A stretch of DNA of 64,000 bases from Pseudorhodoferax sp. Leaf274 (GCF_001422445.1 NZ_LMNA01000001.1:914735-978734); one strand, 5' to 3'; shown: positions 50,207 through 60,253, numbered from the stretch's first letter. Notes: a model not told the origin generated them from the letters alone. A program made the numbers and translations.

Positions 50207-50471
50207 GAGGCGCCGGTCACGGCGCGAGCGCGTCCCGGACCAGCCGGGACGTGGCCGGCGCGATGCGCGCGGCGAAGGCGCGCGGAGGCCGGTCGCCCGC
50301 TGGCGGCTCGTGCGCGAGGAACTGGACGCCCTGGAGACGGTGGGCCTCGCCGCGGGCGCGGTGCGCCAGGCCGGCCGCTGAGAGCCGTGCGCGAAGAATG
50401 CCGCCCGTTTAACCTGGGTTAATGCGCGGCGGCGGATGATGGGGAACCATCGACGCGCCAAGGTTTGACCC
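50207..50471 (+). other. boxA to Crp/Fnr intergenic region
   Basis: These 265 bases hold no convincing gene. A perfect 8-bp stem CGTCCCGG/CCGGGACG (50231-50238 and 50244-50251) follows boxA and may end its transcript, although no T-run is present. A palindrome TTAACC-TG-GGTTAA (50409-50422) lies 50 bases before the Crp/Fnr gene and could be its operator. Confidence 0.5.
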
Positions 50472-51224
50472 ATGCTGACCGAGAACGTACTTCGCAACCG
50501 CGCCAACGAGCTGTCCGACGAGGAGCGCCGCATCCTCGAGGCGGCCGTGTCCTCCACCCGCACCTACCGCCCCGGCGAGGTCGTGGTGCGCCAGGGCGTG
50601 GCGGTCGACATCAGCACGCTGCTGGTGAGCGGGCTGATGACGCGCCACGTCGATGCCGCCGATGGCCGGCGGCATCTCGTGGCGGTCCACGTGCCCGGCG
50701 ACTTCGTGGACCTGCATGCCTATGCGCTGAAGCGGCTGGACCACGACGTGGGCGCGCTCACCGACATCACGGTGGCCGTCGTGCCGCATGCCGCGCTCGA
50801 GGAGATCCAGGTCCAGCACCCGCCCCTCACGCGGCGGCTGTGGTTCATGACCTTGCTCGATGCCGCCATGCACCGGCACTGGGTGCTGCGGCTGGCCAGC
50901 CTCAACGCGCTGCAGCGCGTCGCGCATTTCCTGTGCGAGATGAACGCCCGCCTCACCGCCATCGGCCTGTCCGACGGCAACCGGTTCGCCCTGAACATGA
51001 CGCAAGCGGACATCGGCGAGGTGTGCGGGCTCACCAATGTCCACGTGAACCGCGTGCTGCGCCAGCTGCGCGAGATGGGGCTGTGCAGCCTGCGCGCCGC
51101 GCAGCTCGTGGTCCACGATCCGCGCGGGCTCGCAGCGGCGGGCCTGTTCGAAGCCGATTACCTCTACCTCAACGACCAGACCGCGCTGCGCGCGGCTGGC
51201 CAATCCGGAGCTGGCCATGGCTGA
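50472..51224 (+). CDS. Crp/Fnr-family transcriptional regulator
   Basis: The 250-residue protein has a cyclic-nucleotide-type sensor domain (about 20-130, with RPGEVVVRQGVAVDISTLL) and a Crp helix-turn-helix (MTQADIGEVCGLTNVHVNRVLRQL). The N-terminal cysteine cluster of oxygen-sensing FNR is absent, so the signal is neither an FNR iron-sulfur cluster nor clearly cAMP. It overlaps the next small gene by 8 bases. Being downstream of box genes does not by itself make it their regulator. Confidence 0.9.
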   Translation: MLTENVLRNRANELSDEERRILEAAVSSTRTYRPGEVVVRQGVAVDISTLLVSGLMTRHVDAADGRRHLVAVHVPGDFVDLHAYALKRLDHDVGALTDITVAVVPHAALEEIQVQHPPLTRRLWFMTLLDAAMHRHWVLRLASLNALQRVAHFLCEMNARLTAIGLSDGNRFALNMTQADIGEVCGLTNVHVNRVLRQLREMGLCSLRAAQLVVHDPRGLAAAGLFEADYLYLNDQTALRAAGQSGAGHG

Positions 51225-51444
51225 CCGACGGCATATCCTCAAACCCTGCGAAGAGGCCGGCGAAGCCACGGCCGAGAACGGCGTCGTCATCCTCGACGGG
51301 CCGGACGGCGTGGCCGTCACGATGACGGCCGATGCGGCCGACCGCACGGCCGACAGCCTGCACGCGGCCGCGCGCCAGGCCCGCAGTGCGCCGGCAGGCG
51401 CTGGCTCGGCCCGTGGCGGCAAGGACGCCGCCTGGGATGAATGA
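51217..51444 (+). CDS. conserved small protein of unknown function
   Basis: A 75-residue acidic protein with the central block GVVILDGPDGVAVTMTADAADRTADSL. This pattern resembles small uncharacterised proteins I have seen in proteobacteria. The ATG overlaps the end of the Crp/Fnr gene by 8 bases, so the two are co-translated. The C-terminus is low-complexity Ala/Gly. No function can be given. Confidence 0.6.
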   Translation: MADRRHILKPCEEAGEATAENGVVILDGPDGVAVTMTADAADRTADSLHAAARQARSAPAGAGSARGGKDAAWDE

Positions 51445-51462
51445 CCGCACGATGACAACCGC

Positions 51463-51732
51463 ATGCAGCAGGCGATCGTGATCGCCGTCGCCCCGCAACG
51501 CTCGGCGTTCGCGGTGGAAACCAGCAGCGGCCTGTGCGCCGTGTTCTGCCAGCACAGCGGCCCGCCCGTGCGTGCCGGCGACGTGCTGCAGGGCGAAGTG
51601 CTGGCCCGCGGCGCACGGCGCCTGTCGCACGAGGATGGCACCGTGGGCGCCGTCGGAGACAGCGGCCCGGTGTCGCGCGCGGTGGCGTTGGCGCTGCTCG
51701 AAGAGGCCGGCGCCAGCGGCAACGGGCGCTGA
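51463..51732 (+). CDS. small hypothetical protein
   Basis: An 89-residue protein with a likely beta-rich first half (AIVIAVAPQRSAFAVETSSG, then GDVLQGEVLARGARRL), somewhat like a small nucleic-acid-binding barrel, and an alpha-helical end (VSRAVALALLEEAG). It is 18 bases after the preceding small gene and ends 11 bases before convergent glgX. I do not recognise the family. Confidence 0.55.
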   Translation: MQQAIVIAVAPQRSAFAVETSSGLCAVFCQHSGPPVRAGDVLQGEVLARGARRLSHEDGTVGAVGDSGPVSRAVALALLEEAGASGNGR

Positions 51733-51743
51733 CGCCCGGGGCT

Positions 51744-53858
<2,115 letters not shown>

Positions 53859-54035
53859 GTTGGGCGGTGGAGGAGGGTGGCCGGACTATGCCGGCCCCCT
53901 GCGGCGCCGCCCCTTGTGCCGCCGCCCGTCCGGTAGTAGTCCGCAGGCTGCAGTGCCTGTGAGACAACATCCGGCCCCGGCGCGGCCGGCTGCAGGCAGC
54001 GCTGCTGCGGGGGCGCAGCAGGCGCCGGCCCGGGC

Positions 54036-54437
54036 TCAGTTCTTCATCTTGGCGATGGATTCCTTGGCGCGTGCGTGCTGGGCCTCAGCCTCCTTCTTGC
54101 ACACGTCCTCGGCGTTGCCCTTCTGGTCGTCGCAGCGCTCCTTGGCCACTTCGTAGGTCATCTTGGCCTTCTCTTCGGCCACCTTGCGCGCGTGGCTGTT
54201 GGACGGCTTGTACTGCTGCTCCAGTTCCGCCTTGGCGACGTTCTCCGTGCCATCGGCCTGCTTCTCGCAGACATCCTTGGCGTTGCCGTTCATGGTGTCG
54301 CACTTGGCCTTGGCCACGCGGTGGTCGGCGCTGATCTTCTCCTTGGCCACGTCGTACTGGTCCTTCGTCATCGACTGCGCGAACGCGGTGGACATCAGGG
54401 TGGCGAGGATGGCGATGGGGATGAGTTTGGTGTTCAT
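54036..54437 (-). CDS. secreted protein with duplicated Cys motif
   Basis: A 133-residue protein with signal peptide MNTKLIPIAILATLMSTAFAQ. The mature part is highly charged, helical and contains two copies of a motif: AKAKCDTMNGNAKDVCEKQA and AKERCDDQKGNAEDVCKKEA, each with two cysteines nine residues apart that could form disulfide hairpins. It looks like a periplasmic coiled-coil protein seen in Burkholderiales. The function is unknown. The flanking gap 54438-54696 shows no gene. Confidence 0.8.
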   Translation of the reverse strand: MNTKLIPIAILATLMSTAFAQSMTKDQYDVAKEKISADHRVAKAKCDTMNGNAKDVCEKQADGTENVAKAELEQQYKPSNSHARKVAEEKAKMTYEVAKERCDDQKGNAEDVCKKEAEAQHARAKESIAKMKN

Positions 54438-54696
54438 GGTGTCCTCCGGAAGGTGGTTGGCAGATGCCGGGACGCAGGGTATCGAGGAGAGCCGCGCGGG
54501 CGCGTCGGAAAACACGCCGCAGTGAAGCGGGTGGCCTTCGCCTTGGCACCCCCACGCCTGCCACCGTGCCGGCAACCTCGGCTCCGGGTAGCGCATCGCC
54601 TACTCCGAACGAGAGCCTTGGACTACCGCGCCGCCTTGGCCGGGGCCGCACAGTGCTGGTTCTGCCTCGCCGAGGCAACCCAACCTGGAACATCCC

Positions 54697-55257
54697 ATGG
54701 CAACTCCCAACGATCCCACCCTGGCCGGCACGCTGGCGCAAACCACCAGCGTCAACCTTCCGACCGGCGAAAGCACCGGCACCACCATCGTCAGCGGCGA
54801 TGCGCACGACAACGGCGAGGTCGTCGATGTCCTGAACGACCTGCTGGAAAACGCGCGCGACGGCGAGTACGGCTTCAAGACCTGTGCAGAACAGGTCGAG
54901 ACGGCCAACGCCAAGCAGCTGTTCGCCGCCCGCGCCGAAGGCTGCCGCCAGGCCGGTGAAGAACTGGTCCAGCTGATCCGCCAGTACGGCGGCGAGCCGG
55001 CATCCGGCGGCACCGTCTCCGGCGCCATGCACCGTGGCTGGGTGGCCGTGAAGGGCGCCGTGGGCGCCGACAGCGAGCTGTCCATCCTCGAGTCGTGCGA
55101 GCGCGGCGAAGACACGGCCATCGCACGCTACCGCAAGGCCCTCAAGAGCAACCTGCCGGCGGACGTGCTGGCGGTGGTCCAGCGTCAGGCCGATGGGGCA
55201 CAGCGCAACCACGACCAGATCCGCGACCTGCGCAACGCAGCCCGCGCCAGCGAATAA
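54697..55257 (+). CDS. PA2169-family four-helix-bundle protein (DUF2383)
   Basis: The 186-residue protein has a ferritin-like helical bundle with the family features VLNDLLENARDGEYGFKTCAEQ and HRGWVAVKGAVG...DSELSILESCERGEDTAIARYRKAL (read as separate blocks). Members are of unknown function and are often stress- or biofilm-associated. An N-terminal Ser/Thr-rich tail of about 30 residues precedes the fold. A 17-bp perfect hairpin follows. Confidence 0.85.
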   Translation: MATPNDPTLAGTLAQTTSVNLPTGESTGTTIVSGDAHDNGEVVDVLNDLLENARDGEYGFKTCAEQVETANAKQLFAARAEGCRQAGEELVQLIRQYGGEPASGGTVSGAMHRGWVAVKGAVGADSELSILESCERGEDTAIARYRKALKSNLPADVLAVVQRQADGAQRNHDQIRDLRNAARASE

Positions 55258-55271
55258 GCCGATCGGTACCG

Positions 55272-55308
55272 CGCCCGCGGTGCCAGGCGTGGCCTGGCAC
55301 CGCGGGCG
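55272..55308. terminator. 17-bp perfect hairpin after the DUF2383 gene
   Basis: Arms 55272-55288 and 55292-55308 pair without mismatch around a GTG loop. The stem is very GC-rich and is followed only by TTGT. It is a likely terminator for the DUF2383 gene and for the leftward GAF gene ending at 55356. Confidence 0.7.
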
Positions 55309-55355
55309 TTGTCCGTCAGCGTTGGCCGCGGCCACGCCGCGGCGCGTGGGTCGCG

Positions 55356-55805
55356 TCAGCGGCGCGGCAGGTAGCGCGGCAGCTCCCGCGCGGCGCGCTG
55401 CATGAAGTCGAGTTCGCCCTCCGGCAGCCCGTGGCTCACCACATCGAAGTGGCACAGGGTCCCGAACAGCTCGCCGCGGTTGTCCAGCAGCGGCACCCCG
55501 TGGTAGGCCATCATCACGCCCTGGTACTTGTGGCCGTCGAGGCGCTGGTCACCGCCCGAATGGGACGTGGCAAACACACCATCGCGCAGCACGAACTGGC
55601 AGAAGCTGTCCTGGAACGGCACGGCCTGCAGGAACTCGGGCACCACCTCGCCGCGCTTGTCGTACAGGTAGAGGTTGCGCAGCGTGCCACCGGCCAATTC
55701 GTAGATGGCCGTGTAGCGGTGCGGCACGCGGCCGTTCAGATAGTCCAGGCCCGCGGGCCCCCTGGCCTGCAGGCAGGCGCGGTAGTCGCCAATGTGCTCG
55801 GTCAT
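55356..55805 (-). CDS. GAF-domain protein
   Basis: A 149-residue single-GAF protein. The region FQDSFCQFVLRDGVFAT and the block GVPLLDNRGELFGTLCHFD are typical of the GAF sensory fold. The ATG at 55805 is used here, but an in-frame TTG at 55862 overlaps the stop of the response regulator and would give 168 residues. It is probably co-transcribed with that regulator and may supply its sensory input. The ligand is unknown. Confidence 0.75.
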   Translation of the reverse strand: MTEHIGDYRACLQARGPAGLDYLNGRVPHRYTAIYELAGGTLRNLYLYDKRGEVVPEFLQAVPFQDSFCQFVLRDGVFATSHSGGDQRLDGHKYQGVMMAYHGVPLLDNRGELFGTLCHFDVVSHGLPEGELDFMQRAARELPRYLPRR

Positions 55806-55858
55806 GTCGATATCGGTCGAGACGTTGTGGAGCTGCTGCTGCGGACCGGCTGCACGGC

Positions 55859-56224
55859 TCAATGCCCCGTGCCTCCCAGGGCCTCCACCAGCCGGTCCAG
55901 TTCGGTGGATTTGTCGAAGATGGCGTCGACCCGCAGATGCGAGCAGCGCTCGCGGATGTCGGGCGTCGCGTAGTTCGTGGCCACGAAGAGCCTCTGCGCG
56001 GCGGGCCGGTCGGCGAAGGCGCGCGCGACCCCGATGCCGCTGCCGCTGGCCAGGAACAGGTCCACCACGGCCACGTCCCAGGCCATGCTGCGCATGGCGG
56101 CGATGGCCTGCAGTTCCGTTTCGGCCCAGCCAACGACCTTGGCGTCGACGAGCTCCTCCATCATCTCCACCATGGACGAGCGGATGAGGGGGTTGTCTTC
56201 GACGAGGAATACGCGTTGGATCAT
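55859..56224 (-). CDS. single-domain response regulator
   Basis: The 121-residue receiver has acidic residues E9/D10, phospho-acceptor D55 (VAVVDLFLASG), T83 and K105 (FDKS). No output domain follows, so it is a CheY-like protein acting by interaction. It is followed by the GAF protein in the same operon; no kinase is adjacent, although a hybrid kinase lies 5 kb away. Confidence 0.88.
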   Translation of the reverse strand: MIQRVFLVEDNPLIRSSMVEMMEELVDAKVVGWAETELQAIAAMRSMAWDVAVVDLFLASGSGIGVARAFADRPAAQRLFVATNYATPDIRERCSHLRVDAIFDKSTELDRLVEALGGTGH

Positions 56225-56506
56225 GGGGCGAGCAGGCCTGCAGACCGGAAAGGTCCGCGTTCTTGATCCTAGGGACGCGAATGGGCCGCGCCTGTAGGCC
56301 ATGCGCTTGTGCTGCGTCGGCCGCTGGCTGATGCACGCAGCGCTGCCGGCCGCCCGGGCGCTTTCGGGCCGGGCGGCCGGACGGATCGAGGGTGCTGGAG
56401 CGGGACGGACCCGCTGCCTTGCAAGGAGCAAGACGGGACGTCGCCCCGGGGATCGGCGCGCGACCTGCGGGGGATCGCCGCGGGCTCGCCCTCTGCGGGC
56501 GGCCGC
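56225..56506. other. gap with 12-bp inverted repeat
   Basis: No gene is apparent. CCGGCCGCCCGG (56346-56357) and CCGGGCGGCCGG (56369-56380) form a perfect 12-bp stem with an 11-nt loop. It may terminate the leftward FMN reductase transcript, which ends 127 bases to the right. Confidence 0.45.
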
Positions 56507-57073
56507 TCAGGCGGCGCGGCGCAGCTGGGGGCGCTGGTGTGCGGCGAACAGCGGCAGCGCGCGGTCCACGGCCAGCTTGACGCGCGCCTTCAGCGCGGGA
56601 TGCGTGACCTGGTAGTTCTCGAACTCGGCGTTGGAACCGTAGACGCCGATGGGCAGCGTCAAGGCCTGGAAGAAGCTGAACAGCGGGCGCAGCTGGTGGT
56701 CCAGCACCAGGGCATGGCGGTCGCTGCCGCCGGTGGCCGCCAGCAGCACGGGCTTGTCGATCAGCGCGTCCTGGCCGACCAGGTCGAACAGGTGCTTGAA
56801 GTGGCCCGTGAACGAGCCGCGGTAGACCGGCGTGGCCGCGATGAGCAGGTCGGCCGTCTCGATGGCGCGCAGGTGGTCCTCGACCTCGGCCGGCAGCTCC
56901 TCGCGCGACAGGGCCTGGCCGAGCAGCCGTGCGAAGTCGCCCAGTTGCACCACGCGCACACGCGCCAGCAGGTGCTGTTCCAGCGTCTCGGCCAGCGCGT
57001 CGACGAGGGCCCGGGTGCGCGAGGGTTGGGTGGTGCTGCCGACGACCGCGACGATGTCAATAGGAGTGGACAT
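56507..57073 (-). CDS. NADPH-dependent FMN reductase (MsuE-like)
   Basis: This 188-residue flavodoxin-fold reductase has the phosphate-binding loop GSTTQPSRTRALVDAL and the block AATPVYRGSFTGHFKHLFDL typical of the MsuE/SsuE group. Such enzymes supply reduced FMN to two-component monooxygenases of organosulfur use. A luciferase-like monooxygenase lies about 6 kb to the right. It is divergent from the MetN-like ABC gene across a repeat-bearing control region. Confidence 0.88.
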   Translation of the reverse strand: MSTPIDIVAVVGSTTQPSRTRALVDALAETLEQHLLARVRVVQLGDFARLLGQALSREELPAEVEDHLRAIETADLLIAATPVYRGSFTGHFKHLFDLVGQDALIDKPVLLAATGGSDRHALVLDHQLRPLFSFFQALTLPIGVYGSNAEFENYQVTHPALKARVKLAVDRALPLFAAHQRPQLRRAA

Positions 57074-57171
57074 GGAGATGCCTGGATGGGAAATGGGGGA
57101 GCGGCCCGCTGGGGTGCAAGGGCGCTGCGAGTGCACGAATCTAGAGACGGTCTGCCCGCCGGCCAACGAAC

Positions 57172-57205
57172 GAAATCCGATATGCATAGAAGAAATCCGA
57201 TGCAG
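57172..57205. promoter_or_regulatory. 20-bp-period direct repeat in the divergent FMN-reductase/ABC region
   Basis: GAAATCCGAT occurs at 57172-57181 and again at 57192-57201, each followed by TGCA-like sequence. The 20-bp period equals two helical turns, so one face of the DNA is presented twice, a pattern used by LysR (CysB/Cbl-type) or similar regulators. The rest of 57074-57348 shows no gene. Confidence 0.5.
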
Positions 57206-57348
57206 CTGCCCGCGCCGCAAGCGCAGGGAATGCCGCGAGCGCAGGCTCAGTCGGAAACCGCATAAGCAGCGTCTGAATGCTTCGTTCGCAGGGCATGCAG
57301 GCCTTTCCATACTGGCGCTTCGCCCTCCGTGCGTTTGCCCATCCCGCC

Positions 57349-58200
57349 ATGCCCCCAACCCATTCGCCCGACGCGCCGCCCCTGATCCGCCTCGAAGGCG
57401 TGCGCAAGACCTTCCGCCTGCCCAACGGCGAGGCCTTCGACGCCGTGCGGCCGCTCACGCTGCAGATCCACGAGGGCGACGTGTTCGGCCTGGTCGGCAA
57501 GAGCGGCGCCGGCAAGTCCACCTTGCTGCGCCTGGTCAACCTGCTCGAGCGTCCCGACGCCGGGCGCGTGCTGGTGGCCGGCCGCGACCTGACCCAGCTC
57601 TCGCGGGCCGAGCTGCGCGCCGCGCGCCAGCAGATCGGCATGATCTTCCAGCAGTTCAACCTGATCCAGAACGCCACCGTGTTCGACAACGTGGCCTTTC
57701 CGCTGCGCATCCATGCCGGCCATCCGCGCGCCGAGATCGATGCGCGCGTGCGCGAATGCCTGGCGCTCGTGGGCCTGGCCGAGAAGACCGACAGCTACCC
57801 GGCCCAGCTGTCGGGCGGGCAGAAGCAGCGCGTGGCCATTGCGCGCGCGCTGGCGCCCCGGCCCCGTGTGCTGCTGTGCGACGAGCCGACCTCCGCGCTG
57901 GACAGCGAGACCACGCGCGCGCTGCTGCAGACGCTGCGCGAGATCAACCAGAAGATCGGCGTGACCATCGTCATCGTCACGTACGAGCTGCCGGTGGTCG
58001 AGATGCTGTGCCGCCAGGTCGCCATCCTGGAGAAGGGCCAGCTGGTGGAGCAGTTCGCCGTCGACGGCCAGGCCGGTGAGCGCAGCACGGTGCTGGGCCG
58101 CGAGATCGACGAACTGGTGCGGCGGCGTGCGCGGGAGGCCGCGCCCAGGCCGCCCGGCCAGTCTGCGCGTGCCGTGCCGCAGGGGGTGGCGTATGCCTGA
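57349..58200 (+). CDS. MetN-like ABC importer ATPase with altered H-loop
   Basis: This 283-residue ATPase has Walker A GKSGAGKST, signature LSGGQKQR and Walker B LLCDEPTSALD, and resembles MetN of methionine importers. The H-loop reads VTYEL instead of VTHEM, so the switch His is replaced by Tyr (codon TAC). The C-terminal NIL-type sensor of true MetN is missing. The ATG at 57349 is chosen because homology starts shortly after; an upstream ATG at 57277 is possible. It overlaps the permease by 8 bases. Confidence 0.85.
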   Translation: MPPTHSPDAPPLIRLEGVRKTFRLPNGEAFDAVRPLTLQIHEGDVFGLVGKSGAGKSTLLRLVNLLERPDAGRVLVAGRDLTQLSRAELRAARQQIGMIFQQFNLIQNATVFDNVAFPLRIHAGHPRAEIDARVRECLALVGLAEKTDSYPAQLSGGQKQRVAIARALAPRPRVLLCDEPTSALDSETTRALLQTLREINQKIGVTIVIVTYELPVVEMLCRQVAILEKGQLVEQFAVDGQAGERSTVLGREIDELVRRRAREAAPRPPGQSARAVPQGVAYA

Positions 58201-58855
58201 GAACATCGCCGCCATCCTGCCCGAGCTGTGGCTGGCCACGGGCCAGACCTTCTTGATGCTGGCCATCGGCCTGTCGGCCGCGATCCTGGTCGGCGGGCCG
58301 CTGGGCATCGTGCTGTTCCTGCTCGGCCCCGGCCAGTCGCTGGAGAACCGGCCGCTGTTCCTGGCGCTGAACTGGTTCGTCAACACCGTGCGTTCGTTCC
58401 CGTTCATCATCCTGCTGGTGGCGCTGGTGCCGTTCACGCGCGTGATCGCCGGCACCTCCATCGGCCCGCTGGCCGCCGCGGTGCCGCTGTCGTTCGCGGC
58501 CATCCCGTACTTCGCGCGGCTGGTCGACCAGTGCCTGCGCGAGGTGCCGCGCGGCGTCATCGAGGCCGCCCACGCCATGGGTGCCAGCGAACTGCAGATC
58601 GTGCTGCGCGTGCTGCTGGTCGAGGCCCGCTCGGGCCTGGTGCTGGCGCTGACGGTGCTGGCCGTGAGCTTCCTCTCGTATTCGGCCGTGGCCGGCGTGG
58701 TGGGCGGCGGCGGCATCGGCGACCTGGCCATCCGCTACGGCTACTACCGCTTCCAGACCGATGTCATGGTCCTGACCGTGGCGCTGCTCGTGGTGCTGGT
58801 GCAGATCCTGCAGTTCGCCGGCAACGGCATCGCAGGCAGGCTGGACAAGCGCTGA
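58193..58855 (+). CDS. MetI-like ABC importer permease
   Basis: The 220-residue permease has five to six helices and the MetI marks NTVRSFPFIILLVALVPFTR, YFARLVDQCLREVPRGVIEAA and the coupling helix AMGASELQIV. No MetQ-type binding protein is next to it, so the receptor is encoded elsewhere or missing. The substrate is likely methionine or a related sulfur compound, by family. Confidence 0.88.
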   Translation: MPENIAAILPELWLATGQTFLMLAIGLSAAILVGGPLGIVLFLLGPGQSLENRPLFLALNWFVNTVRSFPFIILLVALVPFTRVIAGTSIGPLAAAVPLSFAAIPYFARLVDQCLREVPRGVIEAAHAMGASELQIVLRVLLVEARSGLVLALTVLAVSFLSYSAVAGVVGGGGIGDLAIRYGYYRFQTDVMVLTVALLVVLVQILQFAGNGIAGRLDKR

Positions 58856-58891
58856 AGCCGCCCACCTGCAACCAACCAACGGAGGGCCGCC

Positions 58892-59494
58892 ATGGTCGCG
58901 CTGGCACGCTTCGACGCCGAAGGGCAATGGGACGCAACCTGGGTCTGCGACGGGCTGGTGCGCCAGAACCTCGCGTCGATCGGCGTGCGGTTCGGGCGCT
59001 GGCCGCTGCGGCCGCTGGACCTGCGGGCCGGCCACGGCCGCGCGGTGGTGCAGGCCGTGCAAGCCGTGTATGGGGAGGAGTTGAAGGCGCTGGGGCCCGA
59101 CCTGTTTCCCCTGGACCATCCGGCCGTCGAGCGCCTGGCGTTTGAACCCGGCGACGTGCGCTGGCCGGCACGGCGCGCGCAGCTGCTGCGCGAGCATCGG
59201 CAGCGTAGCGCTGAGGTCTGCTTCGTGCTGTCGGGCAATGGTTTGTTCTACCTGCGCAGCGGCACGGGCTTCCTCGCGCTGCTGTGCGAGGCCGGCGAGT
59301 GGGTGGCGCTGCCGGCCGGCCTTGCGCGCCGCTTCGACGCGGGCGATGTTGCGCAGTTCGAGGCGCTGCGCCTGTTCGGCCAACCGCAAGGCGACGTAGC
59401 TGAACCGACGGACGCCATCCTGCCGGCCTTGCCGCTGTACGACGAGTTCGTCGCGCGGTTGCTGGAGCAGGTGGGGGAAGAGCTCAGCGAATGA
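58892..59494 (+). CDS. acireductone-dioxygenase-like cupin with incomplete metal site
   Basis: A 200-residue protein with the ARD fold: ASIGVRFGRW near residue 30 and the cupin core FVLSGNGLFYLRSG...GEWVALPAGLARRFD. In true ARD the metal ligands are HxHxxxE and a later His (PAGTxHWF). Here the first motif is HRQRSAE, with the second His replaced by Gln, and the later His is Arg. Two of four ligands are thus lost and dioxygenase activity is doubtful. It follows the MetNI-like pair by 36 bases, so a role near methionine salvage or sensing is plausible. Confidence 0.8.
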   Translation: MVALARFDAEGQWDATWVCDGLVRQNLASIGVRFGRWPLRPLDLRAGHGRAVVQAVQAVYGEELKALGPDLFPLDHPAVERLAFEPGDVRWPARRAQLLREHRQRSAEVCFVLSGNGLFYLRSGTGFLALLCEAGEWVALPAGLARRFDAGDVAQFEALRLFGQPQGDVAEPTDAILPALPLYDEFVARLLEQVGEELSE

Positions 59495-59545
59495 CGAACG
59501 CGGCGCGGGCGTGAAAGGCAGCCGCCTCGGCTGCCCCGCGCGCGC

Positions 59546-59794
59546 TCAGCGCCGGCTGGCCAGCAGGCCCACCACCAGGCCGACGCCGGCCGCGATGGCG
59601 ATGGTGCCCAGCGGGTTCTTGACGGCCGACGCGCGCACATGGTCCAGCGCCTCGCCGTAGACCTGCTGGACCTTGCCAGCGGCCTCGCGGGCTTCGCCTT
59701 CCAGTTGGGTCGAGGTGTCGTCGGTGGCGCGTCCGAAGGCGCCTTGCACCTTGCCAGCGATCTCGTTGACGGTGCCTTGTGCTTGTTCCAGCAT
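59546..59794 (-). CDS. CsbD-like stress protein with C-terminal membrane segment
   Basis: The 82-residue protein starts MLEQAQGTVNEIAGKVQGAFG, two CsbD-type amphipathic repeats (the second LEGEAREAAGKVQQVYG). It ends with a glycine-rich hydrophobic segment IAIAAGVGLVVGLLASRR as in DUF883/ElaB ribosome-anchoring proteins. An AAAGGAC site supports the ATG at 59794. Such hybrids are usually stress- or stationary-phase induced. Confidence 0.8.
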   Translation of the reverse strand: MLEQAQGTVNEIAGKVQGAFGRATDDTSTQLEGEAREAAGKVQQVYGEALDHVRASAVKNPLGTIAIAAGVGLVVGLLASRR

Positions 59795-60253
59795 GAAATG
59801 TCCTTTGGGTTGGGGCCGTCGCAGGATGCGACAGGCGGGTGATCGCCGAAAAGCCTGCCATGCATTCTCCGCACGGCGCACGGTCGGTCTGTCAGGCATT
59901 GCCGCGACCGGGCGCCAGCGCAGCGCACCCCACGACAGCCGCGCGCGCGGCGGCGCGGGCACATCGACGACGGCCGCCGCCACGTGCCGGGCGCGCCAGG
60001 CCTTGCGCACGGCCACGCCGCCCAGATGGGTCAGCACGGCGCCAGCGAGCGCGGCCAGCGCCGCGGCGGCCACGGGGCGTTCGGCAATCGCCACGCGCAG
60101 CCGGCGGTCGGCCTCCTGCAGGCGCTGCTGCCAGGAGGCGGGTGCAGAGGCCGGCACGGGTGCCGGCGCGGCTTCGCCACCCGGCGCAATGGCGGGCGCA
60201 ATCGCGGGCGGGGTGGAAGGCGGGGTGGGATCTGGGAAGGGTTCTTGGCGCAT
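59795..60253 (-). other. in-frame open region upstream of the CsbD gene
   Basis: The CsbD frame stays open for another 459 bases to a start at 60253, which would give a 235-residue protein. The first part reads as a plausible protein: Pro/Ala-rich tail, amphipathic QEADRRLRVAIAERP and a membrane-like segment VAAAALAALAGAVLTHLG. The part nearest CsbD is Arg-rich and looks non-coding. Either a separate small membrane protein, possibly frameshifted at its end, or chance openness in high-GC DNA. Confidence 0.3.

Noticed and set aside
50220-50412. Small genes in the boxA-Crp/Fnr gap
   Set aside because: The frames are Arg/Gly-rich, continue from boxA shadow frames and have no credible start or ribosome site.
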